From contig NZ_AP024849.1 in assembly GCF_019977655.1 (NCBI RefSeq), positions 3,133,001 through 3,197,000 of the forward strand: 64,000 nucleotides of DNA, in the 5' to 3' direction. Source of the stretch: Clostridium gelidum. Its GTDB lineage: Bacteria > Bacillota > Clostridia > Clostridiales > Clostridiaceae. The position numbers and the translations under genes are program-made. The notes beneath the pieces were generated by a model. It was given only the letters and a program-made list of their open reading frames with translations. It was not told the origin of the DNA and did not search any database. This document shows, piece after piece, positions 8,039 to 17,452 of the stretch (positions are counted from its first letter, which is position 1; the number at the start of each line of letters is the position of its first letter).

Positions 8039-9589
8039 TTGAATAATTTAAAACAAGATTTATTAATTGAACTAGAAGACTTTAAGAGATTAGGTGATAA
8101 ATTTTTATGTGGTGAAGTTTCCATTGGGGATTTTAAAAAAGTTTCTGGAGGAATGGGAGTATATTCAGAACGTAGTAAGAAAGAGTTTATGATAAGACTT
8201 AGAATACCTTCAGGAATAACTAATATAAATCAAATGAATTGGTTATGTGGTATAGCTGAAAAATATGAATTAGATAAATTTCATTTAACTACAAGAGAAG
8301 CAATTCAATATCATAATTTATCAATAGATCAAACTTGCAGCATAATGAAAGATGGAATAGATAATGATATATATTCTAGAGGTGGTGGTGGAAACTTCCC
8401 CCGAAATGTTGCTATGTCTCCATTATCTGGAGTTGATAAATCTGAAGCTTTCGATGTAACACCATATGCTTTAGCTGTGAATAATCATTTTCTAAGTAAA
8501 ATAACAACATACAAGTTACCAAGAAAGTTTAAAGTATCTTTCTCAAGTAACAATGATGATCTTGGACATTGTAATGTTACTGATTTAGGATTCCTAGCTA
8601 TTATTAAGGATAATAAGAAATATTTTAAAGTGTATATGGGTGGAGGTCTTGGCAGAAATCCTAAAATTGGCATTGAATATGATGAACTTATAGATCCAAG
8701 TGAAGTTTTATATCATGTGGATGCTATGACTAATTTATTTGTTAAAGAAGGCGATTATGAGAATAGGAATAAAGCTCGTATAAGATTTATATTAGAAAGA
8801 ATGGGAACAGAGAAATTTATAGAAACATATAAAGAACATTTAAAAGAAGTTCTAAACAAAGAAGATTTAAATTTAGCAGTGACTTCAAAAGAATACACTA
8901 AAGAAGGTAAAGAGTTAGACATAAAACATTCAAGGTTATTTGAGCAAAAACAAAAAGGTTTATATAGTGTATATTTCCATCCAATTGGTGGGCAAATATA
9001 TATTGAAAAATTAAGAGGAATTTTAGATAAGCTAAAAGGAATAGAAGATCTAGAAATAAGACTTACAATGACAGAAGGAATGTTTTTTAGAAACTTAAAT
9101 GGAGAAGAAGCTAAGAAAGTATTAGAGATGACACAAGATCTTGGTGGTGAAACAGCTATAGAACAAAGTGTTTCATGTATTGGAGTTCCAATATGCCAAG
9201 TTGGAATTTTAGAAAGTCAAAAAACATTAAATAATATAATAAATTATTTTAAAGAAAAGGGATATAAAAAAGATGTATTGCCAAGAATTCATGTATCTGG
9301 ATGTGGAAATTCATGTGCAGTTCATGAGGTAGTAGGAATTGGATTAACAGGGAAACGTAAAAAAGTAAATGATACTATAGAAGATGTATTTGAACTGCAT
9401 ATTAATGGATCATTTGAAACGGGTGACGCAAGACTTGGAAAGGTTTATGGAGATATACTTGCATGTGAAATCCCAAGATTTTTATATGAGTTATCATTAC
9501 TTGTAGAAAATAAAAACATTAGCTTTGATGATTATGTAAAAACTAATGAAGTGGAATTAGTTGAACTAATAGGTAAATATATTAAATAA
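8039..9589 (+). CDS. Ferredoxin-type siroheme sulfite (nitrite) reductase
   Basis: Catalyses the six-electron reduction of sulfite to sulfide (or nitrite to ammonia). The 516-residue protein has the duplicated NIR/SIR half-domain layout. Siroheme/4Fe-4S ligands are C380 and C386 in SCIGVPIC and C422 and C426 in GCGNSC. The N-terminal HLTTREAIQYHNL motif is also typical. The start is TTG, chosen because a strong AGGAGG lies 7 bases before it. It faces away from the sulfate operon, so sulfite reduction is the most likely role: it supplies the step after AprAB. Nitrite reduction cannot be excluded from sequence alone. Confidence 0.85.
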   Translation: MNNLKQDLLIELEDFKRLGDKFLCGEVSIGDFKKVSGGMGVYSERSKKEFMIRLRIPSGITNINQMNWLCGIAEKYELDKFHLTTREAIQYHNLSIDQTCSIMKDGIDNDIYSRGGGGNFPRNVAMSPLSGVDKSEAFDVTPYALAVNNHFLSKITTYKLPRKFKVSFSSNNDDLGHCNVTDLGFLAIIKDNKKYFKVYMGGGLGRNPKIGIEYDELIDPSEVLYHVDAMTNLFVKEGDYENRNKARIRFILERMGTEKFIETYKEHLKEVLNKEDLNLAVTSKEYTKEGKELDIKHSRLFEQKQKGLYSVYFHPIGGQIYIEKLRGILDKLKGIEDLEIRLTMTEGMFFRNLNGEEAKKVLEMTQDLGGETAIEQSVSCIGVPICQVGILESQKTLNNIINYFKEKGYKKDVLPRIHVSGCGNSCAVHEVVGIGLTGKRKKVNDTIEDVFELHINGSFETGDARLGKVYGDILACEIPRFLYELSLLVENKNISFDDYVKTNEVELVELIGKYIK

Positions 9590-9817
9590 TAGCGCTCCAC
9601 TTTATGAACTTATTCTACAAAACTTACAGGAAAATTCTATGAAGGAAATCCGCTTCTAAAGATTATTCTATAATTTGTATTTACTGCAAATTGCTTTTCG
9701 ATTTATTGTGGTTACATGTGCTGATATTGCCACAAATTGCATGGATAGTATTTTCTAAATATCACATACTATTATAGCAAATGAAAATATAATAAATTAA
9801 GAAAAGAGGTTATAATT

Positions 9818-9976
9818 ATGAAAAAGAATGATAGTATAGGATGCGCTGTTACAGAATGTAAATATCATAGTGATGAAGTTCAATACTGTGCTTTAGACAA
9901 AATCCAAGTTGTAAAACATAGTAATGAAGCAACGACAGTTGAACAAACTGATTGTGGAAGTTTTGAATCAAAATAA
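9818..9976 (+). CDS. DUF1540 small cysteine-rich protein
   Basis: A 52-residue protein, MKKNDSIGCAVTECKYHSDE at the N-terminus. Four cysteines (residues 9, 14, 24, 46) are arranged as in DUF1540 (C-x4-C ... C ... C), a presumed metal-binding family common in spore-forming Firmicutes. A GAAAAGAGGT ribosome site precedes the ATG. It converges on another DUF1540 gene just downstream. Function unknown. Confidence 0.8.
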   Translation: MKKNDSIGCAVTECKYHSDEVQYCALDKIQVVKHSNEATTVEQTDCGSFESK

Positions 9977-9984
9977 CTAATTTT

Positions 9985-10017
9985 AATACTGCTTACGTTA
10001 TGTAAGCAGTATTTTTC
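9985..10017 (+). terminator. Rho-independent terminator after the DUF1540 gene
   Basis: Hairpin arms AATACTGCTTAC / GTAAGCAGTATT with a 5-base loop, followed by TTTT. It lies between two convergent genes and may serve the plus-strand one. Confidence 0.85.
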
Positions 10018-10034
10018 GTTTCATTAACATTTTA

Positions 10035-10352
10035 TCATTTCAAATAAAAATTTGAACATCTAGTTTGAGCATAAATTGAAGATTTTGTTTCCGAAATACT
10101 TATGTATTGTAGATTACAAAGTGTATTAGTATTATGAATACAATTTTCCACTTCACAAGTAATATAATCACATTGTGTATTAGTATTTGTATTATTAGTT
10201 ATAATATTGTCTAAATATTTACCTGAAAATGAATCACACCAGGTTCCACTTTTACTTAATACATTTATACCGCCAATATTAGCTCTGCTAGAATAACAAA
10301 TACCACTTTTATTATGTGAACAGTTATTTATATCACAATTAATTTGTTGCAT
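10035..10352 (-). CDS. Tandem DUF1540 protein
   Basis: A 105-residue protein carrying two DUF1540 modules: CDINNCSHNKSGICYSS ... WCDSF and CEVENCIHNTNTLCNLQ ... RCSNF, joined by an Asn/Thr-rich linker (NNTNTNTQ). Each has four cysteines in the family spacing, so two metal sites are plausible. A strong AAAGGAGTG site precedes the ATG. Convergent with the single-module gene at 9818. Function unknown. Confidence 0.8.
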   Translation of the reverse strand: MQQINCDINNCSHNKSGICYSSRANIGGINVLSKSGTWCDSFSGKYLDNIITNNTNTNTQCDYITCEVENCIHNTNTLCNLQYISISETKSSIYAQTRCSNFYLK

Positions 10353-10482
10353 ACAAACACTCCTTTTAATTCCATATTAAAATTTCTTCATAAGCTTATT
10401 TTGTATTTATAAACATACTACGATATTATTACCTTTTTAAACTATTCAATATTACTTAATATAATAGACTTAATTACATCTT

Positions 10483-10665
10483 TTATTTCCTCATATCCAG
10501 TACATCAATTGAGATAATTTTTGCATGTGCATAAGGACTTGTTAGTATTTTTCCATGCAGCATACCAGGACTAATTAAGTCATCAGTACATTTTGCAGTT
10601 CCTGTAACTTTATCAAAAGCTTCCTTCCTTGGTATACTTACTCCAATTCCATTTATATTGCTCAA
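10483..10665 (-). pseudogene. Truncated xanthine dehydrogenase molybdenum-subunit start
   Basis: A 60-codon remnant. MSNINGIGVSIPRKEAFDKV followed by TGTAKCTDDLISPGMLHGKI matches the N-terminus (a/b hammerhead domain) of XdhA/CoxL-type molybdenum hydroxylases, normally over 700 residues. The TTG start and its GGAGATAA ribosome site are intact, but the homology stops after IISIDV and the frame closes three codons later. The rest of the gene is absent from the window, so a deletion removed the body. Confidence 0.75.
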
Positions 10666-10904
10666 ATATAATTATCTCCTATATCTATGTTGATTGAAAA
10701 TTATACGCTCAATTTATGTAATTAAAAATATTAATTTATTTTTCCCAAACTTTTTTCATTTATTCATTTTATAAAAACTTATTTGTAATTATTTAATTGA
10801 ATTATGTGTTTTTTCATGTATGACCAAATTAAACCTATTTAAATATTTTATTAAGACCTTGTAATAGAAATTAAACAAGATGAGTGGATAAGCATTACAG
10901 TAAA

Positions 10905-10947
10905 AAATAACAAGTCCATCTTGCAATGCATTTGGGACTTGTTATTT
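10905..10947 (-). terminator. Terminator of the polysaccharide deacetylase gene
   Basis: Perfect 13-bp arms AAATAACAAGTCC / GGACTTGTTATTT with a 17-base loop, and a T-rich tail on the minus strand. It lies 14 bp after the stop of the gene at 10961-11728. Confidence 0.85.
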
Positions 10948-10960
10948 ATTTTAATGTTAT

Positions 10961-11728
10961 TTATTCTTTTATAGGGAAATATAACTCTGCTGTTTCCTCT
11001 GTAATAATCTTAAATTCATATCCATTGGATTTATAATATTTAATTATTTTTGGAAGTGCTTTACAAGTGTTCTTGTTCATATCAGTACAATGCAAAAGTA
11101 GTACGATAGACTGCTTTTCATTATTTCCTTTTATAGCTCTTGTATATAAATTATATGGTTCTATTTGAGGATTTAATCCATCTGAGTTCTCTGCATTCCA
11201 GTCATATACTTTAAATTTGTTATTATGTAATTTCTTTAAATAACTTTTGCTTAAATGCTTGTAACTGCCACCTGGAAATCTGATTATATTTGGTGAAACT
11301 CCAATAGTTTCGTTAATAGCCCTACGACAAATGATCATTTCTTGTATAAACTTATCTTCATCACTATAAATTTTATTGAAATTGTGAGTATAAGTATGAA
11401 GTCCTATTCCATTTCCTTCTTCATAAATTCTTTTTACTACATCTTCTTTGTCTTTAATTTGATTACCTATTAGAAAAAAAGTTGCTTGTACTTCATTTTC
11501 TTTTAATATATCTAATACCTTATTTGTTACTTTATAACTAGGTCCATCATCGAAAGTTAAATATATAATTTTTTTCTTGTGCTTAGTAAGCTTTTCATTT
11601 TCTACAATTTGTTCATTAGTTAATTTATTAATTGATGCATTAACACTACTAATATTTACTTCAAATATAGAAATAATAAAAAATGTACTTAGAAAAATGA
11701 ATAAAATATACTTTAATTTATCTTTCAT
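10961..11728 (-). CDS. Exported polysaccharide deacetylase (NodB family)
   Basis: A carbohydrate esterase family 4 enzyme predicted to remove N- or O-acetyl groups from peptidoglycan or another wall polymer outside the cell. A signal anchor spans residues about 7-25. The catalytic motifs are visible: TFDDGPS with D60/D61, zinc-binding H111 and H115 in HTYTHNF, RFPGGSY, and a late LLLHCT. Length 255 is normal. AAGGAGG precedes the ATG and a good terminator follows, so it is a single-gene unit. Substrate not determinable from sequence. Confidence 0.9.
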   Translation of the reverse strand: MKDKLKYILFIFLSTFFIISIFEVNISSVNASINKLTNEQIVENEKLTKHKKKIIYLTFDDGPSYKVTNKVLDILKENEVQATFFLIGNQIKDKEDVVKRIYEEGNGIGLHTYTHNFNKIYSDEDKFIQEMIICRRAINETIGVSPNIIRFPGGSYKHLSKSYLKKLHNNKFKVYDWNAENSDGLNPQIEPYNLYTRAIKGNNEKQSIVLLLHCTDMNKNTCKALPKIIKYYKSNGYEFKIITEETAELYFPIKE

Positions 11729-11981
11729 TTTTTCCTCCTTAGTAATCTGTTTTATTTTTATTATTTGCTTTTTTCTAATCTTTATTTATGTTAACTTTTT
11801 ACATTATTAGTATAGTAAGTTATTGTGCAATCGTAGAAACTAAATTTATCATGTGGTATTCTGTGTAGAATATTATGATTAGTGTACCTAAAATATCTTT
11901 GTTCTATTAGCTTTAAGATTAATTTATAAATGAATATAGGAAATTCATCTTTTTACTATTGATTTCATTTCAAATTATAAA

Positions 11982-12204
11982 GGGCTGTTGCAGAATAGAA
12001 ATCTAATATGTTAAATGGCTTAGTATATGTTAATTAAATTCCATGCTGAGTGTTCTAAAAAAATGTTGTTAGTAATAGTAATATTTTTAGCTCTTTTTAT
12101 TTACTTAATACAGGCTAGTTTTAGTTCTTTAGTAACCCCTGGTTAGAACAATAAAAAGAAGCTATTGCTTATAATGATTTAAAAAATCATTTTGCAATAG
12201 CCCC
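11982..12204. mobile_element. 222-bp remnant (MITE-like) of the IS1595-like element
   Basis: Both ends match the insertion sequence at 37599-39083. The left part (11982 to about 12080) matches the reverse complement of the IS right end over about 95 bp, including TTAAATTCCATGCTGAGTGT. The right end on the minus strand starts GGGGCTATTGCAAAATGATT, matching the IS left end in 25 of 28 bases. Orientation is opposite to the full copy. No transposase remains, and no clear target duplication was found. Confidence 0.85.
12151..12204 (-). terminator. Spore-protein gene terminator formed from an IS end
   Basis: On the minus strand GGGGCTATTGC pairs with GCAATAGC, with an inner AAATCAT/ATGATTT stem, and runs into TTCTTTTTAT. 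It lies 22 bp after the stop of the spore-protein gene. The upstream arm is the terminal sequence of the IS remnant. Confidence 0.8.
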
Positions 12205-12225
12205 TTCAAAATCATATATTATCTT

Positions 12226-12432
12226 TTATAATCCTTGTTCATAGCTTTCTATCATGTGTTTAACCATATTTCCACCAACAGTTCCATTTTGTCTTGAAGA
12301 AAGGTTTCCCTTATCAACATTTTCATAGTCACTTAATCCAACTTCTGATGCAACCTCAGCTTTTAATCTGTTTAAACCTTGTCTTGCTTCTGGTACTAAA
12401 GTTCTGTTTCTTCCACTATTATTTGATGACAT
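12226..12432 (-). CDS. Small acid-soluble spore protein, alpha/beta type
   Basis: A 68-residue DNA-binding protein that coats and protects the chromosome in dormant spores. The family signatures are clear: EARQGLNRLKAEVASEVG (the region cleaved by germination protease) and the C-terminal SRQNGTVGGNMVKHMIESYE. AAAGGAGGAAG precedes the ATG. Expression should be forespore-specific (sigma G) by family knowledge, but I could not place a convincing sigma-G promoter. Confidence 0.95.
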   Translation of the reverse strand: MSSNNSGRNRTLVPEARQGLNRLKAEVASEVGLSDYENVDKGNLSSRQNGTVGGNMVKHMIESYEQGL

Positions 12433-12700
12433 ATTTATCTTCCTCCTTTAGTTTTTATTTTATTGGACACTATTATATTAACCATTGTTATAAAAAATAA
12501 TCTATTTAAATGTTAACAAATTTAGTATTGAAAATCTTTATTAGATAACTCTAGATATTTTGTTTTTTGTAACTCATTTTTTAATATAAATGTTAGTTTT
12601 AAAATTTATTTTTTAAATTAGTCACACTTTCCACTATAACACCCTCTTTAAAATTGATTCAGTAACATAAAATAATAAGTCAGATGTAACTATATAATAT

Positions 12701-14287
12701 TTATTTTAATGTATCACAGCTTCCTGTAATCATTGTTAAAACATCATTTATTTTAGATACCCTATCTTCATTAGTGAGCACAATCAAATAATCTCCAGGA
12801 AAAATGACAGTATCTCCTTTTGGAATTATTTCATCTTCTCCTCGCTTAACGGCTACTAATAAACAACGTGATGGCCATTTAATTTCTTTAATTTGTTTTC
12901 CATCTAAATCTGAGCCCATGCAAACTGCAAACTCTAATATAGACTTATTCTTCTTATTACCAATAGATATTTTTTCTCCTTGATTATGTAAAATCTTTTC
13001 AAGTAATGATTCATAAATAGGTTTTGATCCTAAAATATCTGCTACTATATATGCAACTATAGATACAATAGCTAAGGAAAGCAAATGACTAAATGTACCT
13101 GTCATTTCAGTAATTAGAATTGTTCCAGTTATAGGTGATCTAACTACAGCCGCGAAATATCCTGCCATTGCAAGTATTATAAAGTTATTAATATATATGC
13201 TGTCAAAATGTATGAAATTTACAAGTGCCATTCCATAAACATTCCCTATTAAAGCTCCAATAGCAAGCAGTGGAAGAAATATTCCTCCTGGTGCTCCAGA
13301 TCCAAAACTTGCCATAGTGAATAAAAATTTTACAATAACTACAATCACTAAAATTGTTAATGAAAAGTTATTTGTAATTAATGATGTTATAAGTTCATGT
13401 CCTCCACCCAAAACTTGTGGCAAAAATATTCCAATAACAACTGAAATTAATAAAGGTATTATTATTTTCATTTCTTTGGGTAGCCATTTTTGAGCTGCAT
13501 ATAGATTCTGAGTTTTTAAAAGAATATTATTAAAGACTACGCCCAAAACTCCTAATAAAACTCCTAATAAAATTATATAAAAGTATAAATTAAGTGGTAA
13601 TGTAGTTAGCTTTCCAAGAGTAAAAACTGGTTTTAATCCAAAGAAACCACTTGCTATAAAATCAGCTGATAATGCTGCAGATAATGATGAAAGTAAAACT
13701 AAAGGTGAAAAATTTTTATGAACTTCCTCTAATGCAAACATTACCCCAGCTAAAGGCGCATTAAAGGCAGCTGCTAGCCCTGCACTTGCGCCACTTGTAA
13801 TAAGATATTTTTCTTCAATTTTAACTCTTTTAAATACTCTACTAAATCCTTGTCCAACTGCTGCTCCTAATTGTACTGATGGACCTTCTCTTCCTAGTGA
13901 AAGACCTGAACCTATTGAAAGAATCCCTCCAATAAATTTACCTAGAATAACTCTCCACCATGTCATATCAAGCTTTCTAAGTAGAACTCCTTCAACTTGT
14001 GGAATTCCACTCCCACTAATCATAGGCTCATGTTTAACCATCAGCCCTACAATATATCCTATAATTATTAATGCTCCAATCCAAGGTAGAATAAGTATGG
14101 GTTTTATAGCTATGATTTTATAAATATCACTTAATAAAACTCCTGCCTTTTCAAGTGCATAACGATATAACACAATTAATAAACCAGTTAGAATACCTAC
14201 AACTATTCCTTCAAACACAAGCTTTAACTTAAAGCTATGCCAATGAAACAATGTATTATAGGTATTATGTTTGTTTTTGACTTCCAT
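12701..14287 (-). CDS. ClC-type chloride channel / H+-Cl- exchanger with TrkA-C domain
   Basis: A polytopic membrane protein moving Cl- (probably in exchange for H+). The three ClC selectivity motifs are present: GSGIPQVE, GREGPSVQLG (with the gating glutamate retained) and GGIFLPLLAIG. The last 80 residues form a cytosolic RCK_C/TrkA-C domain (CLLVAVKRGEDEIIPKGDTV). I chose the ATG at 14287 (MEVKNKHNTYN; 528 residues) because GGAGG sits 8 bases before it; an ATG 39 bases upstream has no such site. Single gene. Retention of the gating glutamate favours an exchanger over a channel. Confidence 0.92.
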   Translation of the reverse strand: MEVKNKHNTYNTLFHWHSFKLKLVFEGIVVGILTGLLIVLYRYALEKAGVLLSDIYKIIAIKPILILPWIGALIIIGYIVGLMVKHEPMISGSGIPQVEGVLLRKLDMTWWRVILGKFIGGILSIGSGLSLGREGPSVQLGAAVGQGFSRVFKRVKIEEKYLITSGASAGLAAAFNAPLAGVMFALEEVHKNFSPLVLLSSLSAALSADFIASGFFGLKPVFTLGKLTTLPLNLYFYIILLGVLLGVLGVVFNNILLKTQNLYAAQKWLPKEMKIIIPLLISVVIGIFLPQVLGGGHELITSLITNNFSLTILVIVVIVKFLFTMASFGSGAPGGIFLPLLAIGALIGNVYGMALVNFIHFDSIYINNFIILAMAGYFAAVVRSPITGTILITEMTGTFSHLLSLAIVSIVAYIVADILGSKPIYESLLEKILHNQGEKISIGNKKNKSILEFAVCMGSDLDGKQIKEIKWPSRCLLVAVKRGEDEIIPKGDTVIFPGDYLIVLTNEDRVSKINDVLTMITGSCDTLK

Positions 14288-14514
14288 TTTTATGCCTCCA
14301 TTACTACAATAATCATCATTAGTCAATCACAAAATAGACTAGCATACTTTGCTGTTATTTTTATGTGTCCTATACTTTTTTATTTTTCTAAAGTATGTAA
14401 TTTAATGATCTTGATGTATATATGTTATTATATATATTTATTAATTTAAATGCAAAAAGAGTTGAAACTACAGTTAATACAAAAGACTGTAGTAAATTTG
14501 CTTTTACACAAAAA
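14288..14514. other. Intergenic region upstream of the ClC gene
   Basis: AT-rich non-coding sequence that should contain the ClC promoter on the minus strand. I see no convincing open frame, riboswitch or clear sigma-A pair. Confidence 0.4.
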
Positions 14515-14560
14515 ATAAGCATAGATGTCTATCACTAATGTGATTTTCATCTATGCTTAT
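14515..14560 (-). terminator. Terminator downstream of the sulP pseudogene
   Basis: Perfect 13-bp arms ATAAGCATAGATG / CATCTATGCTTAT with a 20-base loop; the minus-strand side continues into TTTTTTG. It lies about 130 bp after the SulP stop. Confidence 0.8.
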
Positions 14561-14692
14561 ATTGTCAAAATCTATCTACAATGCTTTAATTTCATATATA
14601 ATCATTCTTTAAATACTATCTTCTAATAAAGTATTTATATTTTTTACCCAAATTTTCATATCCTCAATAAATTTATAGTATCACATTATAAT

Positions 14693-16072
14693 TTAATGAC
14701 TGCTAGATGCACCTAATGCACCTGGTTTATTATGAACGGCCATTCTATCAACTAATTCTAAACATTGATTACTCATTCCTATTAAGTTAACTTTAACTCC
14801 ATTTTTATGAAATTTAAATACCACTTTATCTATAACATCAACTGCTGATTCATCCCAAATTTTCACCCTAGATAAATCTATATCCACAAATTTAATCTCT
14901 TCTGTAAAATCAAAACTGCCAATAAACTTTAATGTAGATGCAAAGAATATTGCACTTAATACTATCCCAAGAAGAACTCCATAAGCTAAGTTATGAGTTA
15001 ACAAAACTACTACAACTGTTGAAATCATTACAATTGTATCTGTTTTAGGTACTTTAGCAATTCTCTTAATTGAACCCCAATTAAAGGTTGTTATTGATAC
15101 AACTACCATAACCGCACCTAAAGCAACTACTGGAATTTGTACAACAAATTTATTTAATACTATTACTGAAATCAACATTGCTGTTCCTGATGTAAGTGTT
15201 GATAATCTACCTCTTCCACCATAATTATGATTTATAAGGGTTTGTCCAATCATTCCACACCCTGCTATTCCTCCAAAAAATCCACATACTACATTAGCCA
15301 ATCCTTGACCTACGCATTCTCTATTCTTATTACTTGTCGTATCTGTTAAATCATCAATTAACTGAGCTGTTAATAAAGATTCTACAAGTCCAACTAAAGA
15401 AAGTGATATAGAATACGGTAATACTATTTTAAGAGTTGCCATATTAAACGGTATGTTAGATATTAAAAAGCTTGGTAAATCACTATTTATTTTCCCCATA
15501 TCACCTAGTGTAGTTATATCAATCTTAAAAATAACTACTATTAATGTAACAACTATTATTGCTACTATTGGAGATGGCACTGCTCTTGTTAATTTAGGTA
15601 ATAAATAAATTATTGCAATGCCTATAGCGCCTAAAATTATTAAAAGCAATGATCCTTTAAAATAAGGTAATTGCGACTTAAACATCATTATTCCTAGTGC
15701 ATTTACAAATCCTATCATAACTGGTCTAGGTATGAACTTTAATAGATTTCCTATCTTTAAAAATCCTAATATAACTTAGAATACTCCTGTAAGTATTGTA
15801 GCTAGAAGCATATACTCTATTCCATGTTCCTTTACTAAGCTTGCCAAAACCAATGCCATTGCACCAGCTGCAGCTGAAATCATACCTGTTCTACCACCAA
15901 AAATTGATATAATTAAAGACATACAAAAAGATGCATATACTCCAACCATAGGATCAACTCCAGCTACTATAGAAAATCCTATAGCCTCTGGTATCAATGC
16001 CATACAAACTACTATCCCTGCCAGTAAATCTCCTTTAATATTTCCAAACCACTCTTGTTTAATTTCTTTCAT
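14693..16072 (-). pseudogene. SulP-family anion transporter split by one in-frame stop
   Basis: SulP carriers import sulfate, bicarbonate or other anions. The N-terminal 98 codons (MKEIKQEWFGNIKGDLLAGI onward) end at TAA (15776-15778). The same frame then continues for 19 codons (VILGFLKIGNLLKFIPRPV) into a 341-codon remainder with the family MIGFVNALGI segment and a C-terminal STAS domain (DLSRVKIWDESAVDVI). No base is gained or lost. The family usually has Q here, so CAA to TAA (one transition) explains it. Total would be about 459 residues. The STAS part and terminator look undamaged, so the loss seems recent; a sequencing error or suppression is possible. Confidence 0.85.
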
Positions 16073-16143
16073 CTAATTCCTTTTTTCCTCTTTTATTACG
16101 TTAAATATTTTAAATATATATAAACAATTTTTTACACAATAAA

Positions 16144-16179
16144 AGCTCTGATTTAGTATACTTTAACTAAATCAAAGCT
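16144..16179 (-). terminator. Terminator of nhaA
   Basis: Arms AGCTCTGATTTAGT / ACTAAATCAAAGCT (one mismatch), 8-base loop, T-rich on the minus-strand side. It lies about 45 bp after the nhaA stop and before the sulP start. Confidence 0.8.
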
Positions 16180-16222
16180 GTTATTTATTGTAACATTAAT
16201 ATTATATACCGTCAATTTATGA

Positions 16223-17452
16223 TTAACATATTTCTTTTTCATCTAATTGATTTATTTCTTTTTCACTCTTAAATTCTATTAACGCAAAAACTATCCAACC
16301 TAATATTGCAGCTAAAATCGACGCAATCATAATGCTTATTTTGGCTGTAGCTAACACAGATTCATCTGGAAATGATAAAGATGAAACAAATATTGACATA
16401 GTAAATCCAATACCTCCAAGAACACTTGCACCATATAAATGTCTTTTGGTTACTTGTGCTGGAAGACTCGCAATTTTTAATTTTACCACTATGTATGAAA
16501 CTCCAAATATACCTATTTGCTTACCCATAACTAAACCAAATATAATACCCACACTAACAGGTGTCATTATGCTTGCTCCGAGACTACTAATATCGATAGC
16601 TATACCTGAATTAGCTAAAGCAAATATTGGCATAATTACAAAAGAAGACATTGGAGTTAAATCATGTTCAAACTTATATAAAATTGATGTTTCAAATTGA
16701 CGAACAGTTTTTCCAATAGGCAATACCATTCCAAGTAATACTCCAGCAATTGTTGCATGTATACCTGACTTTAAAAGACAAACCCATAATATAATACCTA
16801 AAGCAATATATATAGGTATAAATTTAACTTTAAATTTACTAACTAATATAAGAGCGATAAAAACAATCAAACCTATAATAAGAGCAATCCATGAAATTTG
16901 GCTAGTATAAAATATAGCAATTACTATAATAGCTCCTAAATCATCAACTATAGCTAATGCTGTAAGAAATACTATTATTCCTTTAGGTGCTTTTCTACCT
17001 ACCAAAGAAAGTATTCCCAGTGCAAATGCAATATCTGTTGCCATTGGAATTCCCCATCCTGAAATAGTTGGTTCTTTATAATTAAATAATGCATAAATAA
17101 TTGCTGGTACAATCATACCTCCTATAGCAGCAGATATAGGCAATATTGTATTTTTTAAAGATTTAAGTTCTCCAAATACCACTTCTCGCTTTATTTCCAT
17201 CCCAACTACTAAAAAAAATATAGCCATTAATCCATCATTAATCCAGTGAAGAACTGACATTGATAAAGAAATTTGTTTATAACCAATAGTTATATAGGTA
17301 TGGAGTATATTATTGTATGTTGGATTAAAACTAGAATTTGCAATTATCATTGCTATAATTGCAAATCCCATAAGTATTAACCCACTTGCAGATTCACTTT
17401 TAAAAAAGTATGCAAATGGATTAAATATTTTGCGATGAATTTTATTTTTCAT
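16223..17452 (-). CDS. nhaA: Na+/H+ antiporter NhaA
   Basis: An inner-membrane antiporter that exports Na+ in exchange for protons, for pH and sodium homeostasis. The 409-residue protein has about 12 hydrophobic segments. Family motifs are visible: VGMEIKREVVFGEL, GGMIVPAIIY, GWGIPMATDIAFALGILSL (with the paired ion-binding Asp region) and FLTALAIVDDLGAIIVIAIF with the two essential aspartates. AAAGGAG precedes the ATG. It is flanked by its own terminator and sits in a run of ion-transport genes. Confidence 0.95.
   Translation of the reverse strand: MKNKIHRKIFNPFAYFFKSESASGLILMGFAIIAMIIANSSFNPTYNNILHTYITIGYKQISLSMSVLHWINDGLMAIFFLVVGMEIKREVVFGELKSLKNTILPISAAIGGMIVPAIIYALFNYKEPTISGWGIPMATDIAFALGILSLVGRKAPKGIIVFLTALAIVDDLGAIIVIAIFYTSQISWIALIIGLIVFIALILVSKFKVKFIPIYIALGIILWVCLLKSGIHATIAGVLLGMVLPIGKTVRQFETSILYKFEHDLTPMSSFVIMPIFALANSGIAIDISSLGASIMTPVSVGIIFGLVMGKQIGIFGVSYIVVKLKIASLPAQVTKRHLYGASVLGGIGFTMSIFVSSLSFPDESVLATAKISIMIASILAAILGWIVFALIEFKSEKEINQLDEKEIC

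Noticed and set aside
9590..9817. Possible decayed gene after the sulfite reductase
   Set aside because: No frame of useful length and no recognisable protein similarity could be read.
12294..12500. Plus-strand frame of 68 residues over the spore-protein gene
   Set aside because: Antisense shadow of a clearly real SASP gene.
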